Assembly: GCF_000283155.1 (NCBI RefSeq)
Contig: NW_004454182.1
Location: 7,893-71,892, forward strand
Origin: Ceratotherium simum simum
Lineage: Eukaryota; Chordata; Mammalia; Perissodactyla; Rhinocerotidae
Direction: 5' to 3'
Length of the DNA stretch: 64,000 bases
The notes beneath the pieces were generated by a model that did not search any database, was not told the origin of the DNA, and saw only the letters and a list, made by a program, of their open reading frames with translations. Both the position numbers and the translations under genes were made by a program. Below, piece after piece: positions 1 through 12,334 of this stretch. The first letter of the stretch is position 1; the number at the start of each line of letters is the position of its first letter.

Positions 1-154
1 ATGGAGAAAAAGGAAAGGACTTCATGAGAAAACCTGCAGGGTTCTCTGCAGTTGGGGGAATAATCTGAGGTGAGGCAAAGGCCCAGGGCTTCACGACCTG
101 TCTCAAAACACAACACTGAAGGAGCCTGGGGCACAGGAATATCTGTCCCCACTG

Positions 155-410
155 GCTACAGGAAATTGAGTGCCTTCCACTTGACATGCTTTTGTTTGCA
201 GGCAACAAGAGCAGCACAGCAATGCTCTACTGCAGAGATTTCCCAGGAGAGCTCAAGGGAGTCCCCAGACCAATTGGAAGGAATTGACAGGGTCCTGTGA
301 CGACGTGAGGGTGAGTCTCCCCTGGGCCCCCCTCTTGTTCTCTTCGGGGGAAGCCCAATCTGCCTCAACCCCCTTCTGTGTGAGGGAACTCTTCAATTCC
401 ATGCCAACCA
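155..410 (-). repeat. Diverged repeat, inverted partner of 12335-12590
   Basis: Read on the minus strand, this segment aligns with 12335-12590 on the plus strand over about 230-250 bp. It shares CAGGGGAGACTCACCC, the ACAGGACYCTGTCARTTCCTT block and a downstream CTGCTCT block. It could be an old LTR-type repeat or a low-copy duplication. I do not recognise the family. Confidence 0.65.
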
Positions 411-479
411 ATGTGATCAGTTCGTGTACTTGCCAGATCTCGGTATTCTTGCTCTTTAGGATTTGGCACTACTCCTTGC

Positions 480-1440
480 ATGTCTCACGCAGCGTTCAAG
501 CACTTTGCCCCGGATCCTACCCCCATTGTCCCACTGAGGGACAAGAAGCCCCATTTTTCCTCCCTGGAAGATCCCCAGGCTCCCTCCAAGACACATGGCC
601 TGGGCCACGCTCTCAAACCCCAGGCACAAGCCATGTATCTGGATGTCAACTCCTATCCCAGCCCACAGGCTGCTGGACCGACTGTGGACCGGGTGCCAAA
701 ATCAGCATCAAGGCACCAGGCAAGAGACCTGACCAGGTACCAGTGCCGACTTTCCAGACCCTCCCAAAGAAACCGAGACTCACTCCCTTTCAGGACCCTA
801 CGAAGAGCACTCAGAGACCACATCTGGGGGTTTTCCAGACTCCCCAGCCTCCACCACGGACAATTGGACGTAGACCCACTGCAGGACGCCAGGTGACCAG
901 AAAGATGCATTCCCAGGGAAAAGCACTGACCTCCCGCTTCCACACAACAGACCTCACCTGAATATCGCTCAGCCCTGCATTGTGGCCCATCGCCCAGCAC
1001 TGAAACGGGTCCCGGGCCAGCCCCTCAGAATGCTCTTCAGGAGATTAGACAATGGCTGGTGGAGCTCCAGACTCCTGACTGCTCCCTCCTGCCTTCCAGC
1101 TCAGAAGCCAAGCCCTCCAGGGCATAGCCCCCCCACACTAGAGACGTCTGAGGGACACTGTGCCCCAGTCCTACTGAGTGTCCTGGAGAATGACCTCCAG
1201 GTTTGCTCTTCCTCTGAAGAGAGTGACTAGGAGGGAGAAACCTCCCGCCAAGGAAGACATGTCCATCCGCCCCAGGAGGCCTGGAACTGACTGTCCAGTG
1301 AGGAGGAGAAGTCATAAGGAGCAAGCTTTTTCTCGGGAATCAGCCATTCCCCGTCTGTGCTCCAGGTACACATGGTGGAAGCCCAGACGATGCGTGTGGA
1401 CACACACAGGCAAACACTGCACGCTTTCATGATGGAAGCA
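480..1440 (+). pseudogene. Unrecognised gene-like remnant, possibly AFF (AF4/FMR2) family
   Basis: The stretch is proline- and serine-rich in translation, with overlapping frames open for over 130 codons (284-961, 480-896), but no single frame spans it. Near 1150-1228 one frame reads LLSVLENDLQVCSSSEESD, resembling the LEDDL-L-SSSEDSD motif of AFF transcription-elongation scaffolds. About 100 bp upstream, in another frame, is an E-I-R-Q-W...TP segment where AFF proteins have an EI..EMT.SW...TP block. The order fits an AFF-like relic with frameshifts. No splice pattern or full domain is visible, so the assignment is tentative. Confidence 0.3.
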
Positions 1441-3630
1441 GAAGTGACGATTCAAAGGTCACTAATCAAACTGGAATAGGAAGTTGTTTTACATTGAAAT
1501 CCATTTGATACTACCGAGTTCGATTGCAGGGGTAATGTCTCAACTAAAAGATAATAGGAAATGTATCTGTATCTCTCCTCCGATTTCAGAATTTGGGGAA
1601 AATGGTTCAAAATAGTCGGTGGCAAATTGTAAAGAGTTCCCTGACCTGGGATGAAATATGTTGTCTCTGTGGGGTTATTTCTGTGGAAAGCCTGATGCGG
1701 GATATTCTCATGGCTTTGTTCCTTTGGGTTATTAAACGTCATTAGAAAGTTGTGTTTTAAAATGTTCTTTTGTTATTAATAAAATTCTCCCAAAGGTGAC
1801 CTGTGGTACGCACTTTTGATTTCTAGGCATGCAGACCATTTTAAAAATTTCTTTGACTCATCCAAGTTGAAGTGACTGGGTGAAGCAATGTTTGGCAGGA
1901 CCTAGGGCTTATTAGAAACACAGATTCTCAGGCACACTCAGCCCCACGGCATCATTACATGCATTTTGACAGTGAGCCCCAGGGAATCTTAGGCAGATCT
2001 CAGTGAGACTACCGTGCCTGCAGACTTATTCGCACGGTGGCCCACAGGGGACTCAGGGCGGGGTGGTTAGTAAATACCTGTGCCTCAAGCCTACTGCAAG
2101 AGATACCAATTGAGGGTGTGTTTATCGCAGCCTGGGCACTGGGAGCTTTGGAAATCTCCCCACATGATTCCAGTGGGCAGCAAAATTTGAGATCCACTGG
2201 AGCTGGTGAGCAAAGATTTCAACTAAGTCAGCTGTGATCTCCATTTTCTCATTCAGGAAAAGCTCTGAGAAGGATCCAGAAAATTCCCCTGCCTCGGTCA
2301 GGAACATTTCCTTAGGAAGAACAAATGACTGCTCCTATCTGCCTGTGGGACATCCGTTGGCAAGTGCTTCTTTCACTTTGCAGGATTCTGTGCCTTCCAA
2401 GGAGGGCAGCCCCTGGTTGAACGCACAAGGTCTTGAAAATAAGAGAAAAGTCAAGATGGCACATTTGGGCAATACCCTAGCCTGCCATAGCTTCTGAAGT
2501 GCTCTAGTCTCCTTGGGACCCGGGACAGCGTTACCTCCTTTTGGCCTAGGTCATTTCACTGGAAACCCAGAGTTGAGAACACTTTAGCTAATAATCCTTC
2601 TCACAATTTCGTACACATAGATTTTTCATGGATGTACAGTGCTCAACGTTAGGAAATTATGAGTTTCATAGTCTAGGAAGGACCCATCAGTTCCCTTTCT
2701 CACATGGTCCCTGGGCACTTGGATGCTGATCCCTCCAGACCCTCTTCTAGTAGCACTAAGCCTGATAAAGCAAGCACAGGACACACATTCCCTGACAGGC
2801 AACCATAGTCTCTCAAAACAAGCACAGTGGGTTTCAGGGAAGATCACCCATGGTCTCCCTGAAAGCCTAAATTTTTCGCTTACACTCAGGACATTGAGAG
2901 AATTGTAGAGGAGGCAACAGGGTCTCAGCAGGGCAGACTTCAGGAAACATCCTGCGTTCCTACCTTCGAACAACATGGATTCAGCATCTACTGTGTGCTC
3001 CCACGTTTGTTAGAGTGCCCTGAGTGCGAGGAATTGAGCTGGGAAGCTTAACACATTACTGGAATTAACTCTGCTCTACCTTGGTAGTTACGGACTCTAA
3101 ATCCTGTGCCAGAAAGGAAGATGTGGAAATAGGAGATGAGGGAGCAAGGACATTGAAGGGAGATACGCGAATTGGTGGGAGAATGGTATTGTGTCCTAGT
3201 ATATTTTCAGCTGCTCAGGAACAATTAGGAAGCCATCCTTGCACCATTATGTTGGCCAATGGCAGTTCCTGGGCACTTGAACGGAAACAGAACATTCTGC
3301 AAAGGGAGGAGCGGTTCCTCTGCAGCCTTTCCAGGCAGGCAGGAGCAGTTCCAATGCCCCCCGGATACATTGGAAACAATTCTGTGGGCTCCCGCTCACC
3401 ATTTGCTAGCTTTCTATGTCATCAAGAGCCATTCTTGGGTCCCTGAGCTGAAGTCGAAAACTTTGTGGTGTCTCCCGCTGGCTAAGGACGCCCACACTGG
3501 GGCTTTCTCACAGCTGCAAGCCACTGCTGGGCCTCTGACATAGCTCTAGATTTGTCCAGAGGCTAAAGCAGCCAAGGACACACTTCCTGGTTCTTTCCTT
3601 CTGGCACGCAATGGCCTCTGCCTGCCGGAT
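1441..3630. other. No gene or repeat recognised
   Basis: Mixed-composition sequence with only short open frames on both strands. No splice-supported coding block, tRNA-like or consensus repeat signature was found. Confidence 0.4.
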
Positions 3631-3639
3631 CGACAACAA

Positions 3640-3935
3640 TATTTCAGGAACGCCATCAGACCAACAGGTTCTTTTCACTAGAGGGACAGTCTGGGAGCTG
3701 CAGTGTCTTCGTCGTCTCTTGGGGAACCTGCATACACATCTTCAGTCAATAGAGTAACACTATTCAATGTGGAAAAAACATAATCAGACATATAAGCCAT
3801 CAAGACAACAGGTGAAATAATAAAAATAATGGTGAATATCATTGAGAACAATGAGGATCATCAACCCAATGATGCTAATCCCAATCATTATAATATTGAA
3901 AATAATGCTCAGCCTCTGAGGAGGGCAAATAACGT
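3640..3935 (+). repeat. Local repeat family, copy 1
   Basis: This aligns with 4755-5075 in the same orientation. Shared features are CAACAGGTTCTTTTC-like and CTGCAGTGTCT blocks, CATACACATCTTCAGT, and an AT-rich end with AATAATAAAAAT and CAATGATGCTAATCC. Two inverted relatives lie at about 6150-6330 and 8390-8560. The family is not recognised. Confidence 0.7.
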
Positions 3936-4754
3936 GCAGATTCTCTTCAAGAATTAGAGTCAACTGAAACGCTCTACATTCGTATATCAGAGAGGTTGTT
4001 GTCAGGTCAACTTCATGCCTCTAAAGACAGAGAAACTGATAAGGAGCCCACAGTGTTCACTTCTTCTCCACACTGTGCTACATGGATTGATTGAGATCCC
4101 CTTAACAAGGTCACATAACCTTCAAACAGTAGAAAAGTGTGACAGAAAAGGAAACTCCCACTCTGACTCTTCTGCAGGCACCTTAGAAGCTGCATTACGT
4201 CCAGGGGAGCTGTTCCTGCACCCGCTTGTCAATAATGAGACTGGAGGAGCACAGCTGGATTTCAGGTGAGTCTCCATTCCAAGCTGACATCTTAGATTAT
4301 CCCTCTGAGAAAGGGGACATTAGCAATAACAGAGAGTGATGTGACTTTAGGCAGTGGGGTACAGATTCCTTAATTTTCATATGAATTCTGAGAAAGAGAT
4401 GGATAAAATATATCATTTCCAATGTTAATTATTACATGAGGTTCAAATCCCAGAGGCAGTAGACCCCAGTCCCTGATGTGTGTGGGGCAGTGAGTAGCTA
4501 AGGAAACTTGGTGGGTTTGGCTATGGGAACTGAAAGCCTAAATAAGTGATTTGTTCATACTTAGTTCAAACATATTCAGTTCTCATTTCTTGGAAGCTAG
4601 TTAAAAACGGGTCATGAAGATGAAAAACGAAATAAAACACCTCTGACCCTGCTGAACCTGTGAGGCTTCCTGTCTAGTGGAGGAGAAAACAGGTTTTCCA
4701 CATGAATTTGAATTTGAAAACTGCATGGAATGGCGTCTGAATCCAAGGGGATAA

Positions 4755-5075
4755 GAAACTTTTCAGAAACCTCATCAGATTAATAGGTTCTTTTCCATAG
4801 AGGGAGAGTCTTTGAGCTGCAGTGTCTATATCTGTCTCTTGGGTAACCTCCATACACATCTTCAGTAAATCAGACACTCTTCAGAAATAGAGAAACTCTA
4901 TTCATTGTTGAATAACGATATCCACAAATATCAGCCACACAGACAATGGAAGTAATAATAAAAATATTGGTGCATATCAATGATAATAATGATGATAATC
5001 AACACAATGATGCTAATCCTAATAATTATAATATTCAAAATAATATTCACCCTATGAAGAAGGAAAAGAAATTAA
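4755..5075 (+). repeat. Local repeat family, copy 2
   Basis: This is the second direct copy, about 1.1 kb from the first. Homology begins near a CTCATCAGATTAATAGG block and fades after AATAATATTCACCC. The 0.8 kb between copies holds no recognised feature. Confidence 0.7.
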
Positions 5076-5089
5076 AGAGTCTCATCATC

Positions 5090-6140
5090 AATGACAGGTA
5101 CACATCCTGGGTGTGATCGAGGTCGTTTTGAGTCAGAGTGCCAGCTTCACATGATGCAACACACTTGTTCCCTGAAGCCAAAGACCCATAGCAGAAGAGA
5201 TGAGAAATGCAAACTAGATGTTGGTATGTGCAAACAGGGGTACTCCTGCATGAACTATGGGTGCCTTGGCATTAGGTCTAAGAATAAAAGGACTCTGGTG
5301 CCAGTCATGCATTTCATCAGACACATGAGTTTTCAGGAGCTAGGACCACTCACGGATGTTGTAGGGCTTACTGACTTGAAGTCAGGCATCCAGCTTCATG
5401 AATGGTGTACACAAACCCAGCTGATTAGCAACAGAAAATACCCAGCATTATGTTACTTCAAAGTGTCTGGCTGCCCTTCTGTCATCTGCCCGTCCCAGAT
5501 GCCACAAGGATCAGACATCTTGGTCCTATAGATTGGAACTGAGATATTGTAGGGCATCTGCTTGTCCTGCTCCCATTTTGACCCATTCTTGCTGGGAAGC
5601 AAGGAAGACTAAGCCCTCCCATCGTCCTGGGTGGAGATAAGGCAACCAAGAATCCCTGACCTTGATGGATCCTGGAACACCACACATCAAAAGAGCTTCT
5701 GGGCTCTAAGGGCTGATGTAGTGCCTGGAGCTTAATGTTCCACACAACCAAGGATTCTGAGTCCCAGGAGAGAGGGCCATGTGTGGTTTCAGAGTCTTGC
5801 CCATTTGCAGGGATCGCAACCAAAACAGCCACCTGGCTGAACCACAGAATGCTGTTTGGCATCTTGTGGAAGGGAGGGCTCCACCCAGAGTCCCTCCTCC
5901 TCTACCAGGCATTCTTCTTCAAGAGGGGTACACACTTGAGTTCCCATACGATCCTATCATCTCCTGCAGGTTGTTTATCTTTTCCCTTCCTGATACTGGT
6001 GTTTGTCTCATGGAAATATTTCATGGTGCAATCCTAGGATGCCAACTCAAGCTTCGCCATGAAAGTCCATCTGGGTACTTTGTCATAGACTCAGAGGAAT
6101 CTACATATAATTTAAATCTTTTAGGATAATATATCAAAAG
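5090..6140. other. No gene recognised
   Basis: Frames of 100-146 codons occur at 5091-5531, 5482-5862 (minus) and 5779-6129, but they overlap on opposite strands and show no known domain. I treat them as chance frames. Confidence 0.4.
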
Positions 6141-6149
6141 TATAACAAA

Positions 6150-6330
6150 TAGTATTCACATCATTATGATGGTCATTTTGATCATTACTATCCATCATTA
6201 TTTTTATTATGACCATTCTTGTCATTGATAATTTTTGTGGTTGTTGGCATACAGCAGTCTATAGAGATTCTCTGTTAAGAAGTGTATCTGATTCAATGAA
6301 GATGAGGAGGATTCACCTACAGACACAAAC
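6150..6330 (-). repeat. Local repeat family, copy 3 (inverted)
   Basis: On the minus strand this matches copies 1 and 2. The plus strand shows TATTTTTATTAT-type sequence followed by AGAGATTCTCTG, GTGTATCTGATTCA and TGAAGATGAGGAGG, which correspond to the reverse complement of copy 2. It is more diverged than copies 1 and 2. Confidence 0.55.
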
Positions 6331-6339
6331 ACACGCAGC

Positions 6340-7970
6340 CAATCCCAGGGTGATGCTGCACCACATGGTGTCCTTTTGGAAGTTGATCTTCTGATATTTC
6401 CATGTACCCTGTGGGGCAGGGACCATGCCATGCCTGCTACAGAGGCTTCAGGAATGTGTCTTCTCCTATCTTGAGCATCTGGAAAAAATTAGAAGCACTT
6501 TGATGGTCCTAGAAACCATATGTGCAGGTCTGTGAGCCAAAGAAAGGAACTCCTAGGACAAACCTATCCAATACGATGTTATCTATGTCGACTCTGCGGC
6601 CCCGTAATCCCTTCACTCAGCCTGGGGTGATGATGCCCTCCAAGGGCCCTGGGTGGAGGTGTGGGAAGTAAGAAGTGGGGCCAGTCAGGAGCCCAGCATG
6701 ATTAGATGGCGGAAGGGCAGCTGTACAGTGAGTGATGATGTGTTGCTGTGTGAATAATGTGCTGGGCAGGTGGAGCTCTGATCCAGGGGGGAGGTTCTGC
6801 TGTCACTTTGGAGATGCGCATGTCTTGTAGCTAGCCCTGCCCAAGAAGCCATCTGGTCAAACTACTGACACCTGTTGAGTGTCCTGGGGAAGGCAGGCCA
6901 CAATCCTTGGTGCCTCCACCTCCACCCAGGGCTCCTCTCCAAGAAGGTTTTGCAGATCCCCCCATATGACCCATGCCCTCCTGGGGCTTGTGATATTTTC
7001 CCCTCCTGCTGTTCCTCTAATCCATCATGAAGCACAACCATGATGCAGTGCCGGGACTCTCCTAACTAGCCCAGGAGTCTCCATCTCTGTACACTGTCAT
7101 ACCTCACATGCTTAGCAGAACCTGTATGCTAATCTCCATCCCCATTTTCACATTCTTAAAAATTTTCCTATTTACGTCAGTATAACTCTCACGGTTATCT
7201 TATGGTGCTTCACTACGTTGTCATTATAAGTGTTTTTCTTTTCTTTTACACCAATCACTTTTGGATTTATTATTGCACAGCGCTGAAAAGATTTTTCTTT
7301 ATTTCAGAGGTGTGTCCAATTCCTGAGGACTATTGGGACGGTCCCCTACTGACAGCATACACACAGCAGGTCCGGGGCTGCCCCTGTACCATCTAGTGCC
7401 CATTCAAAGAAAGAGATTCCTAATAGATTATCTGTCCCCTGAGGCCCAGGGGTCACCTCCTGCCTGCAGTGGACACTGGGGAGGGCATAGTAGTCCCTAC
7501 CTGATCCTCCAGAAATGGTGACAAGCACCCATGAGTTCCTAACAAGCATGTGTGGAGCCCCACAAAGCCAAGGAGAGCCTCTGGAAGAACCAGATTCCTC
7601 CACAAGATTTCCTATGTGAAAGGAGGGGCCTAGACAACCTTGGGGCAGCTGTGGTCCTCCTGACACTCCAGAATTATTCTAAATCACCTGGGAGACTATG
7701 GATCTACTCCATCCTTCATTTAACAGCAGGAGAAGGATTCACATCCCGCCAGAGTCCCCTAAGGTTTTTCTAGTCCATTTAGGTGCCTGGGAACCACCCA
7801 TAAAATATGTGCAAGGAACTCCAGGAATTTCAAAGATCCCTCTGGTGTCCAGGGATGTCTGCAGCTGTCCTGCAAGCACGGAGAGCACAGATGGCCAATA
7901 ACCTTTGAAGGTCCACTTCCTCCAAGGAGGCGGGAGCCCAGGTGGCTCCTGCTTGCATGGGCAGCACAGG
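6340..7970. other. No gene or repeat recognised
   Basis: Moderately GC-rich sequence with short overlapping frames and no recognisable family. Confidence 0.35.
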
Positions 7971-7977
7971 GGAGTTG

Positions 7978-8140
7978 TGGAGACCAGATGTCCCCATTTG
8001 GGAGTATGGGAGACCAGATGTCCCCACTTGAGAGTCTGGGAGACCAGATGTCCCCACTTGAGAGTCTGGGAGACCAGATGTCCCCACTTGAGAGTCTTGG
8101 AGACAGATGTCTCCATGCAGGAATATGGGAGACAAGAGGG
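7978..8140 (+). repeat. 30-bp minisatellite, about 5 units
   Basis: Units starting at 7981, 8011, 8041, 8071 and 8101 share AGACCAGATGTCCCC followed by A(C/T)TTGAGAGTCTGGG. The second, third and fourth are nearly identical; the outer units are degenerate. The period is a multiple of three, so frames on both strands stay open and read as peptide repeats (LKWGHLVSQT on the minus strand, LESLGDQMSP on the plus strand). I regard these as a by-product of the repeat. Confidence 0.85.
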
Positions 8141-8389
8141 CAGCCAGGCAACTCTGCTGTGAGGGCTGATGGAGTCCAGGAGGAGCCCTGTTCCCTGCAG
8201 TACAGAACACTGAGCCCCAGGGGGAGGCCATGGTGTAGCTCTTGGGTCCTGCCTTCCTGTAGGGAACCTACCCAACCAGTCACCTACTGAACTGCTGAAA
8301 ACTGTTGAGCGACCTATGGAAGACAGGACGGGATGAGTGTCCCTATACCTCTGCCCTCTAGACTCTGATAAGCTAAATTCCATCTACTC

Positions 8390-8560
8390 TGTTGAATATT
8401 AACATCATTATTAGCATTATTTATGTCTTGATGGTCATTATCATGGTTACTCATATTTATTTTTATTATACTGTTCCTAGGTATCATTTTTGTGTTTGTT
8501 ATCATGAAATGTTAAAGAGATTTTCTTTGTGAAAGAAGGGTATGATTTTCTGAGGATGAT
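8390..8560 (-). repeat. Local repeat family, copy 4 (inverted)
   Basis: The plus strand carries GAATATTA, GCATTATTTATG and ATATTTATTTTTATTAT in the order seen in the reverse complement of copy 2, then AAAGAGATTTTCTTTGTG and TGATTTTCTGAGGATG. This is the weakest match of the four. Confidence 0.45.
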
Positions 8561-8569
8561 TAAGGGGGT

Positions 8570-9320
8570 CCCTGCAAGTAGATATACATTCACTGGTCTC
8601 ACGCTGACACTGGACTGCCTGCTGCCCTTTAAAAGCAGGAGCCTGCCTCCAGGGGCCCTACTTATGCCTCAGTTGGTCTCTCTCCTCTGACCAGCCTCTG
8701 TCCCGTCATCCCCCTAAGCCTCTTCATCCCCATGTCCTTGGCCTCAGTTCCTCTGCACTGGTTTTCCCCACAGCTCCCCTCATCTCCTCCTCAATCTAAT
8801 GCTGTACTTAGATCTCCCATGGGCAACTGGGAAGGTCAACTTCCTACCAGTAACCCCCAGTTTCCCTGCTCCCCATCCAGGCCCAGGTCACATCTGGCCT
8901 TCCCCCTTGCCGGCCCCACCAATCACCCTGACCCAGGTCCCCTTGTAAGCCCAGCATCCACTCCTTCTCCCACTCTCTTCCCATTTCTGTCCCTTCCCTG
9001 ACTCACTTCCTGTTGCCTTCCCAGGTCAAAGACCTGTGGCTCCTGCCCCAGGTCACCTAGGATGTGTTGGTTGCCCTAAAGCTTTGTCCCCAACTGCAGG
9101 TACCTGCATGTTAACTTCCTCTCAGACAAGGACATCCTCCTCCCCAAGTTGCACTAGCAGCCTTCAGCGCTTCTCCCTCACAAACATGTCCCTTCTTTCT
9201 GACCCTTCAGGAGTCTCAGTGCCCCTCCATGTCCCCCTGAGGCCCTGCTCTCCCAGAAGCTGTCCCTAATCAGTAGGTCTTAAGACCCTGCCAGGGTTCC
9301 TGCCTTTTCCTCCATCATGA
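8570..9320. other. Pyrimidine-rich tract without a recognised gene
   Basis: The plus strand is strongly C/T-rich with many CCTC and TCCC runs. Open frames here follow from base composition. No repeat family is recognised. Confidence 0.35.
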
Positions 9321-10109
9321 CATGACAGTGAAGCCTCTCCAAGGGCTCCATTTGGGAGAAAAAAAAACATCACAGAGGCTAATCCAACTGATACAAAACA
9401 AACCCCCTTTAAGAGAACTTCCTTTAGAAAATACCATGCCTAAAATAAGGCAGAGGGAAATTTAACTTTTATATGTAAGCGCAGATTACAGTCATCCCAG
9501 AATTGAGAGCCATTACTCAGGAGCAGACTTCAGCAACTTAATTGCCCCTTTGGGAAAAGAGGGATGAAACTCTGAAACGGATCTGGAAGAGGTGGGTGGA
9601 GCTAAAGGACAATGTATAACCAGCCTTACTTAGGAATGTAGGTACCAAATCATTAACTATTCCATCAAAATGAAAACAGCAATGGGTGCAAAACAGCATT
9701 CTCAACATAATTTATAAGGAATGGAAGAATGCTTTACAGCATATACAGTTTTACCAAGTTAGCTATTTAAGCCATTTGGCCATCAGTGGTATGGTTACAT
9801 AATAATAAATCATCATAAATTGGAACTTAATCCAATAAGGAAAAGGTGATTCAACACCTGAACCTTTTTCGTTTTATACGATACTTTGACCTTCGAAAAC
9901 ATTTACAAATCATGCCAAATGATGGGGAGAGTGTTTTTAATCCAGAAAATTACAGGAAACATATTTAACAGTGAATGGTTTGCACTGGAATGGTTTGCAG
10001 TGGAATCGTTTGCACTAAACGTAAGTCTGAGCAAACACTGGAACCCGATTCTGTCCCAAGTTTTACCCTCTCTCTCCTCCTTGCTCCCAGCTCCTCTCCC
10101 TGCTCCCCC

Positions 10110-11180
10110 TCCTCCCCCGCCCCTCCCTCCACAGTCAGGGAACAGAGTGAGGACGCCCCGCCCGGGAGGAACACACCTTCCCGCGGGGCGTCGCGATGTG
10201 AAACCCCGGGACGGGATGTGGACACAAGACCCGGCGTCACGGGAGCCCCTGGTGGAATCCCCGCACGGACACGGCCTCCCTGAGGGAGAGGGAAGGGCGG
10301 GATTGCGGACCGCGGGTCAGGGACGGAGGGAGGGTCGCGGGACTGACCGCGGTCTGCGGGGCCCAGGGCCAGGGGGAGGGCGCGGCGACCCGGAGCCGCC
10401 CTCCAGGGGGCAAGAGGTGCAGAATCCCTCTCCCATGGGGACTTGACCCCAAGCAGGGTGTACAGGGGAAACCCCGTGGAGACAGGAAGACAAAGAACAG
10501 AGAGCAAACCGGCTCGGACCGATTTTAAGCGGAAACTGACGCGCCCACAGAACCGGCAGCAGAACTACCCGGGGGCCTCTCGCGGCCCCGCGGAGCTCCC
10601 CGAGGGGCCGCGCGTGCGCGGATTCTTACGTCCCGGCGTCCCGACTGCGCATGTGGAGGGCGGGGCGATGGGGCCCTGAATCGCTGCTGCGACACAAATA
10701 TGGAAACTCACGCCCTGGGAGCTGACCTTTGATTTGGGAAATCTACTTCCGGGTCTGCAGGAAACTGGGAGCTCTGGGAGGCGGGGCTTGGAAGGAGGAG
10801 GCTGTGGGCGGGGCCTGGGAGGAGGGGCGTGTGTGGGCGGGGCCTGCGCGCCTCCGCCTCGTGCGTTTCCGGTCTGCCGGTACTTCCGCCTGCGGAAGTG
10901 GAGTCTGTGCGTCTGAGTCCACGGCGAGGTGTTGGGTGTCAGTGGGGCTGCGCTGCGCCCACTGCAGCAAGTTAAATGATTCAGATACTTTTCGGTGAAA
11001 GCTTAGAGTTAAGGGGCCAATCACACTGAATGCGGAGATGTTTCTTTCTCAGCAACCTGAAATGTGTTTAAGTCAAAAACCTGCACAGTGAGCGTGTCGT
11101 GAGTCCAGCAGATGCGACTCGGCTGCGGGGGCGCAGCGCCCGCGGTGCGGGCGGATGTGCGCGCTGGTTGCACTGGGTTC
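10110..11180. promoter_or_regulatory. Strong CpG island with GC boxes and paired ETS sites
   Basis: This is the most CpG-dense part of the window. It holds repeated GGGCGGGGCC boxes (about 10780, 10807, 10835), an NRF1-like GCGCGTGCGCG at about 10609, TGCGCATG near 10645, and facing ETS sites at 10882-10899. A first exon could end near CACGGCGAG|GTGTTG (about 10929) on the plus strand. It could be an alternative distal promoter for KZNF locus A or the promoter of a gene off the left edge. No coding exon is linked to it in this window. Confidence 0.6.
10882..10899. promoter_or_regulatory. Palindromic pair of ETS/GABPA-type sites
   Basis: ACTTCCGC and GCGGAAGT are exact reverse complements separated by CT. 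Each contains the CGGAAGT core known for ETS factors such as GABPA. They lie downstream of the GC boxes, where core promoters of housekeeping and KZNF genes often carry them. Confidence 0.55.
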
Positions 11181-11189
11181 ATCTGTGCC

Positions 11190-12330
11190 TCCAGCACACA
11201 GAATAGGTCATTTACAAGGGGAACTGGAACGTGACTCGCCACACTCGGTGTGGTCAGAATGTGCAATTTCACACTAAAGACCACAGAATGTAGTTTCAGT
11301 CTCTGTTTCCCATTCACCTGGGAGGCAGAGACTCAGCGCTGGGCTCAGTTCAGGGACTTCACTGGATTGGATCTGGGCAGATCGCTCACCTGGTGCCGTC
11401 ATGCTGAGTTTGGGGTTCTTGCCCAATCTATGTACAGCATGTGGGGTGGGATGAAAGTTTACATCAGCCTCCTTGTGCATGGGAGTTTACAGCATGGCCC
11501 AGACCACGAGATTTGGAGGCAGCCTGGGGAACATCAGGGGAGCAAACATCAGACCTATTGTCTGTGAGCTGGAGAATGTGTGTCAGTCCTGGCCAAGGTG
11601 CTTGGATGTTGGCTGAGAGGCATCAGGGATATCCACTTCTTATACTTATTTTTTTCCATGAGGTGAGAAGAAGCTCAGCTCAGGTGCTTTGATGGGAGAC
11701 ACTGCAGGGCACGTGGATGTCATATTTGGTTTCCTAATAGGTGCTGACTTGTAGGAACAGGCTCAGGACAGGTCTCTTCTTGGCTGTGAGGACAGGAATT
11801 GATTGGCCTGCTTGTATCCTGTAGGAGAAGACACCATGCATAGAATATATATTAAGATTTTCTTCATCAAGTGAAAATTTAAATCAACCAAATAAAAGAC
11901 ATGGAACATGTAACACTTAATTTAGCAGTTAAAGAATCATTAGCAGTCATTTTAAATATGAAGTACTGAGTGGTAGGATAAAATCAATTACATTATCAAA
12001 GTGAAAACATTTTACTTCAGATTTCATAGTATGGATATTATTAATATTGTCTCTAAGTGGAAACAAGCTCTTTCATACACTGTTCTAAGCATTAACACAG
12101 CTAATGAACTTTTAGAGGCAGATTAATGACTAATAAATTTTGATGGACAATTTCAGAGTATTTTTAGCAATTTAAAAGATGCATAGAGGATTCTACATTT
12201 TGGAGGCATCTGAAAAAATAAATTCCACATGTCCTCAACAGCATGCTGGCAGACACGCAAGTAACAGTACAAAAATTTAGAGACAAACGAAAATTGGCAT
12301 CCTAAAAGTTCACAGACTGGAATCCCATTG
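11190..12330. other. No gene recognised; AT-rich after 11.8 kb
   Basis: The sequence passes from the CpG-island shore into AT-rich DNA. No exon with KZNF phase or repeat signature was found. Confidence 0.35.
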
Positions 12331-12334
12331 GCCA

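Noticed and set aside
7978..8140. Evenly spaced repeats as a CRISPR array
   Set aside because: The 30-bp units are contiguous with no spacers, and the DNA is mammalian.
7739..8383. A 214-codon minus-strand frame with LKWGHLVSQT repeats as a possible repeat protein
   Set aside because: The repeats are the 30-bp minisatellite read in frame. Frames on the other strand are also open, and no splice or domain evidence supports translation.
9886..10507. Frames of about 180 codons on both strands at the CpG island
   Set aside because: High GC content lowers stop frequency. The peptides are low-complexity, overlap on opposite strands and match no family.
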